Of a DNA stretch of 64,000 nt, positions 55,471-64,000 are shown in pieces. This DNA comes from Topomyia yanbarensis (Eukaryota; Arthropoda; Insecta; Diptera; Culicidae), in the NCBI RefSeq assembly GCF_030247195.1, contig NC_080671.1, forward strand, positions 496,001 to 560,000. The letters are read 5' to 3'. Under the pieces are notes generated by a model. That model worked only from the letters and a program-made list of their open reading frames with translations. It did no database searches and was not told the origin of the DNA. The first letter of the stretch is position 1. Each line of letters starts with the position of its first letter. Made by a program: the position numbers and the translations under genes.

Positions 55471-56340
55471 TCGATTCAACCTTTGATCGGAATACACGGA
55501 ACCAAGAATATTTTTTCGGCGACAATAGCATTCCGTGTAGGTCCACATTCAAACGATAGACGTTTCACGATGAAATGATAATGTATATAAACGTAATGAT
55601 TGTTCTTTAAACACGCAAATTTATCTGACAGCAAAGATGCTCGCGCTAAGCATCGTAGCGGAAATATCACCGTAACGTTTGTCAGATGATGAGAGCAATC
55701 AATAGCTTCTCTGCTAATTATTATGGCAGTAGTGCTCAGGGAGATCATAAAAGAGACTGTGCTGCAAACATTCACCCCACAAAACTTATAGTTTTATATT
55801 TACCTATGAACGACCATGCCCACATTGATACAGTTCCCCGTTCTATGGAAAGCACTTGTTGACGATAGTCAACAGGATAGATTCCGATAATATAATCTCG
55901 GATAAAACGACCGTAGAGAGTAGGATTTCAATGTGCGAGATTATAATATTCCTGCAAATGTACGTAACAGTATAAGTATTAAAAGTAATAAAGGTAGTGC
56001 ACGTGTGTATGCATTTAGGTTATGTATAACTTACGTTTAGTCTCTTAGTTATTATTAATGTTTTAATTTGCTCCGCGCCAATTAGTTTAGTTCATATAAT
56101 TTCTGTAGTTATTAAGTAATTTAATTATATAACAAGACGGTAATTTAGATTTAATACAATGCTTACCAATTTCCATTAGTATATGGACTTGGAAAAGAAA
56201 CTCGTTGTAAGACAACGTAGAGCAAATCCACTAATTGCAGAAAGGTTCTATTAGCATAATAAATTTTCATAAAAAGCAATCAACTTTACCTATAATTTCA
56301 GCACACTCACTTTTAGGCGGATTAGGTATAAGATTTTAGA
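55471..56340. other. Gene-free AT-rich DNA downstream of the BEL-like LTR
   Basis: No frame supported. On the minus strand 'ttggcgcggagc' occurs at ~56077, superficially like a primer-binding site, but nothing gag-like follows. Confidence 0.4.
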
Positions 56341-56349
56341 TAAAAGCTA

Positions 56350-57020
56350 GATTTTAGACGACTGCTACGATCAGAACTTATTCTTCTTTTATATCTAACT
56401 CACCCAAGTCACAAGTGTAAGTACCTGTCACTCCCAGTTGCCCAACGATCTCGTTCGTTAGGGTTGACTTTAGGTATGTGGACCAAGGTGCTTCACGTAG
56501 GGTGTCTTCATCAACGGTGCTAGGGTGAGTTGAGGTAAGGCGCGCGCACTTGCGTCTAGGTCAAGTGACAGCACTCCTTGTTTTTCCTGGGGAAAATATG
56601 GGAGTTCCTGAGTGCTTTATCTGAAAAATCTTACCGAATTACCAGACAGAACTATTAGTTTAAGTTCTTTTACATTACTACTTTTACTGTTGGTAGAGGC
56701 GAGAGGATTCTTTCGGATCCGTATAGCGAAACTCAGGTGTTAGGTTAGAGTTTGCTTTTAGCTGTAATTTTATAAATTTTGATTAGGATTGAAATTCAAT
56801 TTTAATTCATTTAGTTTTAGACTGACTTACATTTCTAGTCCTTAATTTTAATCTGTCTGTCCTATGTCCAACAATTTAACCAAAAAACCGTACTAATTTT
56901 AACTCGTAAGAAAAGAAATATCGTAGCGTTGACAACTGTCGTTTTATATCTGATCATTTCACTAGATCGAGAGTGATCGCCTACATCACCTAGGTAGGGA
57001 TTATTGTAACGGTTTACATG
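56350..57020 (-). repeat. Putative 3' LTR of the BEL/Pao element (boundaries uncertain)
   Basis: Reading minus, after the integrase tail comes a purine-rich 'aaggagataagaaa' and then TGTAAACCGTTACA, a plausible TG start. A core promoter-like sequence, ggtgagttagATATAAAAGAAG, lies at ~56386-56408. No second LTR exists in the window to confirm the ends; the far end could lie as low as ~56050. Confidence 0.4.
56386..56395 (-). promoter_or_regulatory. TATA-like box in putative LTR
   Basis: Reading minus, TATAAAAGAA is followed ~20-30 bp later by 'atcgtagcagtcgtc'. Position and context suggest the LTR promoter, but this is unverified. Confidence 0.35.
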
Positions 57021-57570
57021 TGTGAGTTTCTTATCTCCTTATCAACCATTGGGTGACCGGCATCTGGAGAGCGGCTGTCCAGAATATCCCCCAACCCGTA
57101 TTGCTTGGAGATTTCTGTAGCTGTACCATTAACCTCGAGGACTGCCAGCTTCGCCACCGGTCGCCGCAGCATGTTTGGACTGTTTTCACATCTGCACTGC
57201 GGGCTCTGCCGTCTCGCCCAAGGATCACTTAAAGTACTCTTCGACTTGTCCATCCATTCCGTTGATGATCCTCTACTATCACGACCAAGTCACCAGCTTC
57301 CCCCGCCTTACTCTCTTCGAACCACTTAGTACGCTTGGTTATTGTCGGCAAGTACTCCTTTATTCAGCGACACCAGAACTGGTCCAAAAGACACTGGCAG
57401 ATATTCCAGCTAGAACTGCTTTGTCATTGGCTCACTGCAATTCCTACAGCTGGCTGATTGACACCACTGGTACTTAGCATTAGAAAGCAGTTCGGTGTTA
57501 GCGCTGTTTGATCTTCAGTGGGTTTCATCGTTTGGTTTCCGCATCGTTGATAGGGAGGCAAGTGCACACT
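57014..57570 (-). pseudogene. BEL/Pao integrase C-terminal region
   Basis: Reading minus from ~57610, MGGVWERLVRSVK contains the third catalytic acidic residue region of the integrase, lying after a frameshift relative to the core. The following ~170 codons are interrupted by stops. They retain a WMDKSKSTLSDPW-type linker and the family hallmark RRPVAKLAVLEV, then VNGTATEISKQYG. The region probably includes the chromatin/DNA-contacting C-terminal domain. It is broken and non-functional. The purine-rich tract and putative LTR follow. Confidence 0.7.
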
Positions 57571-58419
57571 TTACAGAACGAACCAAACGCTCCCATACAC
57601 CACCCATGTGTGATTGAAACGCCATTGTGTTACCGCATTGGTGAATGAAGCCGCTAGATTATTGTTGGTTTCCCGATATTCCTGCAGCACCTCGCGATTT
57701 GCGCCTCGGAAATTGGTACCTTGGTCGCTATAAATTTCCATTGGAGCTCCCCTCCGTGCAACAAACCTTCGGATCGCCATTTTACAGGACTCGATGGATA
57801 AACTAGATACAGAATCTAAATGTACTGCTCGAATTGTTAAGCAGGTGAAGAGCGCTACCCAACGTTTCACCTCACTTCGACCTTGTTTTTTGAGAAGTGG
57901 ACCAAAGTAGTCGACTTCAGTATAACAAAATACTCGAACGTATGGTGTGGATCTTGCGAGAGGGAGCGGTGCCATCCTCGGAATTTGTGGTTTCGCTTTA
58001 TACACCTTACACCAATTGCAAAGCTTTCGAACGCTTTTGAAAGCCACTCGTAGCCTCGATACGTGATACCCCTGCCTTATCTCGTTGACTGCGGTTTCAT
58101 TGCTGTGATGTTTGTATTGTCGATGATACCAATCGACTATGAGGTAAGTACCATATCGATTTTTCGGCTGAATTATGGGAAATCTGAAATCGTACGGAAT
58201 ATGTTCGGCGTTTGCCATCCTAGTTTCCATACGTAAAACTTCGCGATCGTCCAAGAAAGGTGAAAGCTTGATGAGTTTACTGTTTGAATCCAAACGTTCA
58301 CGCTTCTCCAAGGGGACCTTCTGATTCCTACTAATGACGAGAATGTCGTCGGCAAACTCCTCGAACTGTATTTGCTTCCAGGTTGTTCTCTCAGCTGCTA
58401 GTATTTCCTCTTGGCTCAA
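57571..58419 (-). pseudogene. BEL/Pao integrase, N-terminal finger and catalytic core
   Basis: An open frame of 282 codons continuing the RNase H frame across a TAG (58420-58422). It begins LSQEEILAAERTTWKQIQ, the spacer typical of BEL elements. Next comes an HHCC-like finger (HRQYKHHS, later VRKLCNWCKVYKAKP), then the DDE core: YTEVDYFGPLL (first Asp, ~residue 171) and IYSDQGTNFRGANREVLQEY (second Asp, ~residue 232). The frame then shifts near 57630 so that the last ~12 residues are out of frame. In living elements this enzyme inserts the cDNA into host DNA. Confidence 0.85.
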
Positions 58420-59199
58420 CTACTTCAATGTTTCGATTAATTTGCCATGCACTCTACGCTGAAGAATATTAATGAATCTGTGCACGTACGCGACCACACG
58501 AACCAATCGTTCCCATTTGGAAAATCTTCCGAAATTCAATAGCTTCTGCATACAGATTCCTCGATGAGCGTGTACTGGACGGAGTTCTTCAATTGTACCA
58601 GCAGGAGGAAAAACCTGGTCTGGCCAGAATTCCGGAAGGCGATTTATGAGCTCTGGAGATTTGAACCAACGACTGTTACTATCGATTCTAGGGCCCTTGT
58701 CCCATTTCGTAGCATCGTCAGCGATATTCCATTTTGATGAAACCCAGCGCCATTCATCCACGGAAGTATGATCCAAAATTTCCGAAACTCTAAACGCCAC
58801 GTATTGACGATATTTTCGCACGTCCGACCGTAGCCAAGACAATACCGTGCTGGAATCGGTCCACATCACCTGCCGTTTTACTTTTATGGTGTGATTTTCC
58901 ACAATATTCTTCGCCATTCGAGCTCCTATGACAGCTGCTTGAAGCTTCAGTTTTGGGATGGACAATGGTTTCAAAGTAGCCATTTTCTTCTTGGCAGCAA
59001 CAAGGGAACAGCGAATTTCCCATCGATCTATCATTCTAAAGTAAGATACACAAGCATAAGCATCTTCACTGGCATCCACAAACGTGTGAAGTTCGATGTC
59101 GTCATAGCTACGTGGATCATAGCCGGGAAAAGTGAGAAAGTAATTCGTCAGGAATGCGATCATCCCAGGAAATACCTGACCGCCAAATATTTTAAACAA
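58420..59199 (-). pseudogene. BEL/Pao RNase H and connection domain
   Basis: An open frame of 259 codons. IELHTFVDASEDAYACVSYF (~residues 36-55) gives the first catalytic Asp. RCSLVAAKKKMATLKPLSIP with KLKLQAAVIGARMA includes the conserved Glu-position region of BEL RNase H. VMWTDSSTVLSWLRSD supplies another acidic residue, and VSSKWNIADDATKW (~residues 158-171) supplies the last. Just upstream, the join to the RT frame at ~59195 is irregular, so a stretch appears altered or lost. It is followed by an in-frame TAG and the integrase. Confidence 0.8.
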
Positions 59200-60197
59200 G
59201 TATTTTTCCGTGAACTACGAAAGGTGCCACCAATCCGAGTGGATCGAAAATGCTCATGACGACCCGCAGCACCTGACGTTTCGTAGGAGTAACATTTCCG
59301 TCGAGCAATGACTGGATCTCTTCCTTAAAAAGTCCGTCGAATACGAAGATGTCATGTTCTGGTATCCAGACCATTCGCAATACACGTTCATAATCCTGGG
59401 CTTTGTCCGACCTGAAGCTCTTGATTGGTTCCGCTTTGTGGTCCCCAACCCGTGCTAGAACGTCACTAGAATTTGACAGCCAATTTCGTATATCGAATCC
59501 AGCCTTCGAATGGACTAACTTAACCTGCTCTGCCAACACTACAGCTTCGTCGATGGTGTCCACGCTGTCCAGATAGTCGTCAACATAGTGGTTTTTAATG
59601 ATAGCGATGACTGCTCGGAAACTGTTTGGCGTACTCCTCAGCATTTTTGTTTTTAACATACTGGGCTGCGCAAGGGGAGCAGGAGGAAGAACCGAATGTC
59701 GCTACATCCATCACGAAGACTTGTGATGGATGTTTCGGATCATCTCTCCACAAGAACCGCTGTGCTTGTCGATCCTCTGGTCGTATCTGCACCTGGTGGA
59801 ACATCTCCCTTATGTCCGCACTTAAAGCAACCTGCCGTTGTCTATACATATACAACACCGATGGGAGAGAAGTAAGCAGATCTGGACCTGCTAACAGCAT
59901 TGAGTTGAAGGATTGATTCCCAACCTTCGCAGCACCATCCTATACTAACCGGACTTTCGCTGGTTTTCGAGGATTGACGACTACGCTGAGTGGTAAATAC
60001 CAAACCCGCTTGGGATCTGAGCCGCCAAGCTCTTCGCTGGTGGCTCTATGTGCATAGCCCTTGCTTTGGTACTCGCTGATAAGTACTTTCACTTTCGCGT
60101 ACAACTCAGGATTTGCAAACGAACGACGCTCTAAGCATTGAAGCCTGCGTTCCTCCATGGGCCTAATGTTGTTGAACTCGACGTAGTCGTGTTTTCA
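59192..60197 (-). pseudogene. BEL/Pao reverse transcriptase
   Basis: Three pieces. 60158-59940: RVWYLPLSVVVNPRKPAKVR (RT N-terminal motif), ending in a single TAG at 59940-59942. 59900-59595, same frame: ALSADIREMFHQVQIRPEDR (motif A Asp) and TFGSSSCSPCAAQYV. Then a frameshift near 59640 leads to 59659-59192: KNHYVDDYLDSV (the YxDD box), followed by thumb-like sequence up to VLRVVMSIFDPLGLVAPFVV, the segment characteristic of BEL/Pao pol. Catalytic residues are all present. The frameshift sits just before the active-site hairpin. Confidence 0.85.
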
Positions 60198-60662
60198 AAG
60201 CAAGCCTGTTTGAAAGCGGCCTGAAGCGGTTCGAACTGCCGTCGGTTCTAAAATTTCCCTTGCACGTTTATCTTCTTCACCTTCCAACATAGGAGCAATT
60301 ACTACACCCGCGCTTTCTACAGAAAAGAATCGCTTAACCATATCATGGAGCTCTTCGTCCGGCATTCGGGCACACACGTGTAACTGACGATGTGCTCTGG
60401 ATGCTACGTCTTCTGATACCTTTCCGTAGATTGTGCAGCCGAGCCTTGTTTTAGCAGCAATCGGTTCATCCTGACCACCTTCTCGTAGTTTCAGCAGTGC
60501 CCTCAAATGCGAAATATCTAAACCGATAAGGATTCCAGGTGATGCTTGCACATAACTACGGACTGGTAATCCTCGAATATGTGCATATTTTTCGGCAAAC
60601 CTTTCGACAGCCAGCGTTTGAACTGGTAGGTTCAAATTGTTCACAGTGTGAACCACCTTCAT
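60195..60662 (-). pseudogene. BEL/Pao protease-RT linker region
   Basis: A 155-codon frame continuous with the protease frame across a TAA (60675-60677) and with the RT frame across a TGA (60195-60197). It contains GILIGLDISHLRALLKLREG and KTRLGCTIYGKVS, the conserved 'IG.D' and 'LGW.iyG'-like motifs lying between protease and RT in BEL/Pao polyproteins. No catalytic motif of its own. Confidence 0.75.
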
Positions 60663-60674
60663 TTCGTACCGCTT

Positions 60675-61468
60675 TTAGGTCGTAGCCCCTGAGATGCTCA
60701 GCCTAACCAGCCGAGAATTGTTCTCGATTCTCTCGATACCATTGGTCCATTGCAGACAAAGCGGATGTACATCACCTGATACTCCTAGATCTTCAGCTAT
60801 CCTTGAGTCAATTAGGGTTGTAGATGAGCCATCATCTAAAAAGGCGTAGGTGTCAATGGATTTACCACCTCCATAGAGAGTGACAGGAATTATTCTGAAT
60901 AGAACTGCATGCGCAAGTTGTTGGTGAATCGCAACTGTCGTATTCTTTTTTGAGGTATCGTCGACCTTCGATGATACATCTGGTTTACCTGGATGCAGTA
61001 GCCAGTGATGCAGCTCCTGACAGCCATTAGATCCACAAACTGATGCTTTGCATGGGAATTTTCCATGGGCCATTAAACACCGTCGACATATATGACGCTG
61101 CTGTACCGCCTTCGAACGACCAACCAAACTCATTTTTCGAAATAGCTCAACAGACAGATATCCCTTCTATCAACATGTTTACTTTCGTTGTACTGCATTT
61201 CCTTTTTCTCGGCTCCCTCGATTGCGTGGGTGTTAACAAACATCTTCTCCTTTGGGTGCCTTTTATCCAACTTCGCTGCATGAGAACCATCAACCACGTG
61301 CGTAAAAGTTACATCGCTGGCAGCCGGGTAGGTGGAAGTTTTTCGATCAACTCTTGTAGTAACGATGGATTGGCTAGATGTGCTAACTGTCCTGCTGATT
61401 CTAGATGCGTACAAAGGTTTTGACACGCTACCAGTGCTCTCGACTGTCGACCGTTTTTGCGAACGCAC
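60675..61468 (-). pseudogene. BEL/Pao gag C-terminal zinc fingers and protease
   Basis: Upstream frame 61468-61130 (112 codons) is a Ser/Thr-rich gag linker. After a frameshift near 61130 the frame 61133-60675 starts MSLVGRSKAVQQRHICRRCL. It shows Cys/His fingers (CRRCLMAHGKFPC, then CGSNGCQELHHWLLHP) as in BEL gag. The aspartic protease follows: RIIPVTLYGGGKSIDTYAFL then DDGSSTTLIDS, where DDGSS carries the catalytic Asp. It ends at a TAA in frame with the following linker. The matrix/capsid part of gag is absent. Confidence 0.8.
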
Positions 61469-61480
61469 GAACGGCTACTG

Positions 61481-61839
61481 ATTTCATTTCATACAATGCT
61501 TTTTGCGCTAACCTTCGTCACATATTCGATCGAACCGGTGGGGGCAGTATGTTCATCCGAATGAACATCATGTTCGGACGAGATTCAAAAATTTCTATTG
61601 CAGTTTAAAGCTTTCGTTGGATTACGTTCTCACAATCACATGAACGGCTTTGATGTATCGATCAGTGCTCCCGCTCGTTCGTAGTCATATGAATACAACA
61701 CGGAAACAAAAAACTACCTAAAATTGAGTTCCTTTGACTCAATCTCGTGGTATCGTGGGGGAACTTAAAATTAGGTAAACCGTGTTGAAGGTAGTTTCCA
61801 TTTAACCACGGCAAAAATTACAACTCATTGATAGGTTTT
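61481..61839. other. Spacer between BEL remnant and family A
   Basis: Not recognised except for a short imperfect inverted repeat at 61696-61787. The plus frame 61405-61608 is antisense to BEL gag and not supported. Confidence 0.5.
61696..61787. repeat. Short imperfect inverted repeat (92 bp), MITE-like
   Basis: CAACACGG at 61696-61703 pairs with CCGTGTTG at 61780-61787. Inside, 'actacctaaaattgagttcc' pairs imperfectly with 'gaacttaaaattaggta'. No clear target duplication. Confidence 0.55.
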
Positions 61840-63030
61840 GCCTTTCTCATATAAAGAAAGGCTATGCAATCACTGTAAAAATCGACTTTTTAACCGAGGC
61901 CCGGAGGGCCGAGTGTCATACACCATTCGATTCAGTTCGTCGAGATCGGCAAATGTCTGTGTGTGTGTATGTATGTATGTGTGTGTGTGTGTGTATGTGT
62001 GCGTGTCATTTAAACTCACACAATTTTCTCAGAGATGGCTGAACCGATTTTCGCAAACTTAGTTTCATCTGAAAGGTATAACGCTCCCATAAGCTGCTAT
62101 TGAATTTTTAGTTGATCCGACTTCCGGTTCCGGAGTTACGGGTTGAAGAGTGCGGTCACACAGCAAATTCCCATATAAACTGGTACCACCATGATGTTCA
62201 AATGATGTAAAACATATTAAAATTGATGTAACATTACTCTAGTTTGTGGGTCTAGATCACTAATGATCAATCAAAGCAGCTTTGACCACATTGGCCACCT
62301 ATGACGGTTCATGACGCCACCGGGGAACCCGCCAAGTTCCTAAGCTAATAACTCACCCATTCCCCAACGAATTCTCTACCGATTTTTACAAACTTGATTT
62401 CAAATGAAAGATACAGTAATGCCATTGACTGCTGCTGAATTTCATTCTGTTCTGACTTTTGCTTCCGGAGTTACAGGGGTGTTAGTAAGGATACACTGGA
62501 ATTTCCCATATAAATCGGTACAATCGTAATACCTCAGAGGCTAAAAACTATTGAAATGGTCACCAAATTACTTCTAATCGTAGATCTAGATCACTGATTG
62601 CCAATCAAACATTCTTTGAATATATTGTCCACTATCGACGATTCCGGAAGTCCGGAATTCCGGGCATATTCTACAATTATAGTCACATCGGTTCTTCGGT
62701 GATGACTGAACCGATTTTCTCAAACCAAGTCTCAAATGGAAGGCAAAATATGCAGTTGAGTTTTACGTCGCCGCCCCTCCTACCCCCGCCTTGCCCTTAC
62801 ACCTCCCTCCTTCATCACTCCCCTCCCCTTGGACCACCCTCACGCCCAGATTTCCTTCATCCACCCCGTATACCGAAATAAGATGAAGGATTTCTGACGC
62901 ATCCTCCACACCCACTCTACTAACCCCCCATTCCCTACACTTCAAACCCATTCCACCAACCTTTTCAAATTATAATCACATGAAGATAACATTGAACTCT
63001 TGCTTATTAAGCTAATTAAATATTATTCTT
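61840..63030 (+). mobile_element. Repeat family A, second plus-strand copy
   Basis: Begins with the same palindrome GCCTTTCTCATATAAAGAAAGGC (61840-61862) and the GAGGCCCGGAGGGCCGAG block, then a TG/TATG microsatellite (~61958-61996). Three monomers begin near 62041, 62377 and 62708, spaced ~330 bp. The C-rich segment (62765-62870) and 'cacatgaagataacattg' follow. It stops where another family A copy begins (~63031). It provides the unoccupied counterpart for insertions in the 47-50 kb copy. Confidence 0.75.
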
Positions 63031-64000
63031 TTGCCTTTATTATATAGAAAGGTTATGCAATTGCTCCAAAAACCGACTTCCTAACCGAAGCCCGGAGGGC
63101 CGAGTCTCATATAACATTCGACTCAGTTCGCCGAGATCGCAAAATATCTGTGTGTATGTATGTGTGTATGTATGTATGTATGTATGTATGTATGTATGTA
63201 TGTATGTATGTATGTATGTATGTATGTATGTATGTATGTATGTATGTATGTATGTATGTATGTATGTATGTATGTATGTATGTATGTATGTATGTATGTA
63301 TGTATGTATGTATGTATGTATGTATGTATGTATGTATGTATGTATGTATGTATGTATGTATGTATGTATGTATGTGTGTGTATGTGCGGATTTGTTAACA
63401 AAATGTCCACAACGGTTTCTCGGAGATGGCTGAACCGATTTTTACAAAAACTAAGATTCAAATGCAAGGTATAATATTCCCATAGGTTGCTATTGAATTT
63501 CATTTTCAACCGACATTTTGTTCCGGATTACGAGTTGAAGAGTATGGTTACAAAACAAAAATTGTTGATTTGTCCACATCGGTTTCTCGGAATTTTCTGA
63601 ACCGATTTGGCAAACTTGATTTTAAATGAAAGGTCCATCAGCTGCTGTTTAATTTTGTGTGGATCCGTGTTCTGGTTCCAGAATTACAGGGTGATACGTA
63701 CGATCACGCAGCAAATCCCGATTCTAACGAATTCTGCGATGAATGTAAAAAGGTGACTTTTTTCCAAAATGTAAACACAACTGTTGAATTTGTAGATCTA
63801 GGTCACCAACAACATAGAAAACTCCGATTCAAACCAATACCGCGATGAATGCAGAAAGGTGCTCTTATATATACTTACCAAGTGTAATAAGAATGAAAGA
63901 CATTTCCATAATGTTATATTGTTCGAACCAGCTATTAAATCATAGTTTGGAGAAATGAGAAAGGCACAATTGCACCTCTAGGTGGATTAAAACAGGTTTT
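63031..64000 (+). mobile_element. Repeat family A, third plus-strand copy (shorter), to window end
   Basis: Starts 'gcctttattatatagaaagg' and has the CCGGAGGGCCGAGTCTC block, a greatly expanded TATG array, monomers near 63435 and 63599, and the terminal 'caattgcacctctaggtgga' followed by 'ttaaaacaggtttt' at the window edge. No coding capacity. The long frames across the array (both strands) are repeat artefacts. Confidence 0.75.
63154..63376 (+). repeat. (TATG)n tetranucleotide array, ~220 bp
   Basis: More than 50 nearly perfect TATG units, with TGTG variants at the edges. It occupies the same place within family A where the other copies have short TG/TATG runs. Open frames here encode Met-Tyr-Val-Cys or Ile-His-Thr-Tyr periodic peptides and are not genes. 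Confidence 0.95.

Larger units (their letters stand above)
57014..61480 (-). mobile_element. BEL/Pao-type LTR retrotransposon, decayed pol with partial gag
   Basis: Reading minus, domains occur in BEL/Pao order: gag C-terminal fingers, protease, reverse transcriptase (YVDD), RNase H, integrase and an integrase tail ending RRPVAKLAVLEV. Most of gag and the 5' LTR are missing; sequence upstream of ~61470 matches nothing BEL-like. Several breaks are single in-frame stops (60675, 60195, 59940, 58420), while true frameshifts occur near 61130, 59640, 59195 and 57630. In BEL elements these parts are one gag-pol polyprotein processed by the protease. Confidence 0.85.

Noticed and set aside
56060..56085. 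'ttggcgcggagc' on the minus strand as an LTR primer-binding site, implying tandem BEL elements
   Set aside because: I could not match it to a tRNA 3' end with confidence, and no gag or leader follows.
63123..63509. Long frames of periodic peptide (Ile-His-Thr-Tyr on minus; Met-Tyr-Val-Cys on plus) across the TATG array
   Set aside because: A stop-free tetranucleotide repeat yields open frames in all phases; there is no independent coding signal.
1..64000. CRISPR arrays, integrons, phage or operon structures
   Set aside because: No direct-repeat/spacer pattern and no prokaryotic gene organisation; all evidence points to insect nuclear DNA.

Overview
The window looks like nuclear DNA of a culicine mosquito, most likely Aedes. 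This is inferred from content: tRNA-derived SINEs resembling Feilai, a MosquI-like I-clade LINE, a BEL/Pao element, many terminal-inverted-repeat (TIR) elements, and AT-rich intergenic DNA with almost no convincing host coding sequence. No bacterial, plasmid or CRISPR signal was seen. Nearly every supported coding region belongs to a transposable element (TE), and almost all are broken. The one long intact reading frame is ORF2 of a CR1/jockey-group LINE.

Layout. 0-3.5 kb: unassigned DNA, ending in an orphan LTR-element primer-binding site that fits tRNA-Phe. 3.7-7.75 kb: a long foldback element holding a 5'/internally deleted RNase H-type LINE, which is flanked by ~235-bp direct repeats. 7.8-9.2 kb: a TIR element, then an ORF1-only LINE derivative. 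9.3-15.1 kb: AT-rich degenerate repeats, MITE copies, and a family here called A (~320-bp internal monomers plus a TG/TATG microsatellite). 15.1-19.2 kb: mostly unassigned. 19.3-21.75 kb: a direct duplication and two LINE fragments. 21.85-32.56 kb: a CR1-like LINE directly abutting a full-length but decayed I-clade LINE. 33.2-37.1 kb: an I-element 3' UTR fragment, a TA-flanked TIR element, a palindromic element and a small MITE. 37-41 kb: the most single-copy-looking stretch, with one possible host exon. 41.5-45.3 kb: a second palindromic element, then a 3-kb hAT-like element holding two SINEs, a retroposon and a MITE. 46.97-50.2 kb: a family A copy with at least four nested insertions. 52-55.5 kb: a second ORF1-only LINE derivative and a deleted I relative. 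56.3-61.5 kb: a decayed minus-strand BEL/Pao element. 61.8-64 kb: two more family A copies with a ~220-bp TATG array.

The main interest lies in how the elements relate. (1) Two ~440-bp palindromic elements, each with a 14-bp target duplication, share outer arms and tail but carry the central loop in opposite orientation. (2) Five I-clade or ORF1-only 3' ends share a hairpin with a conserved TAAC loop and differing but still paired stems, suggesting a common 3' recognition signal used in trans. (3) A LINE is flanked by a ~235-bp near-identical duplication of its target. (4) Insertion order at 47-50 kb can be read from within the window, partly against an unoccupied paralogous site at ~62.9 kb.

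Limits: family names come from motif recognition without database searches, boundaries are by eye, and names such as 'family A' are local labels.
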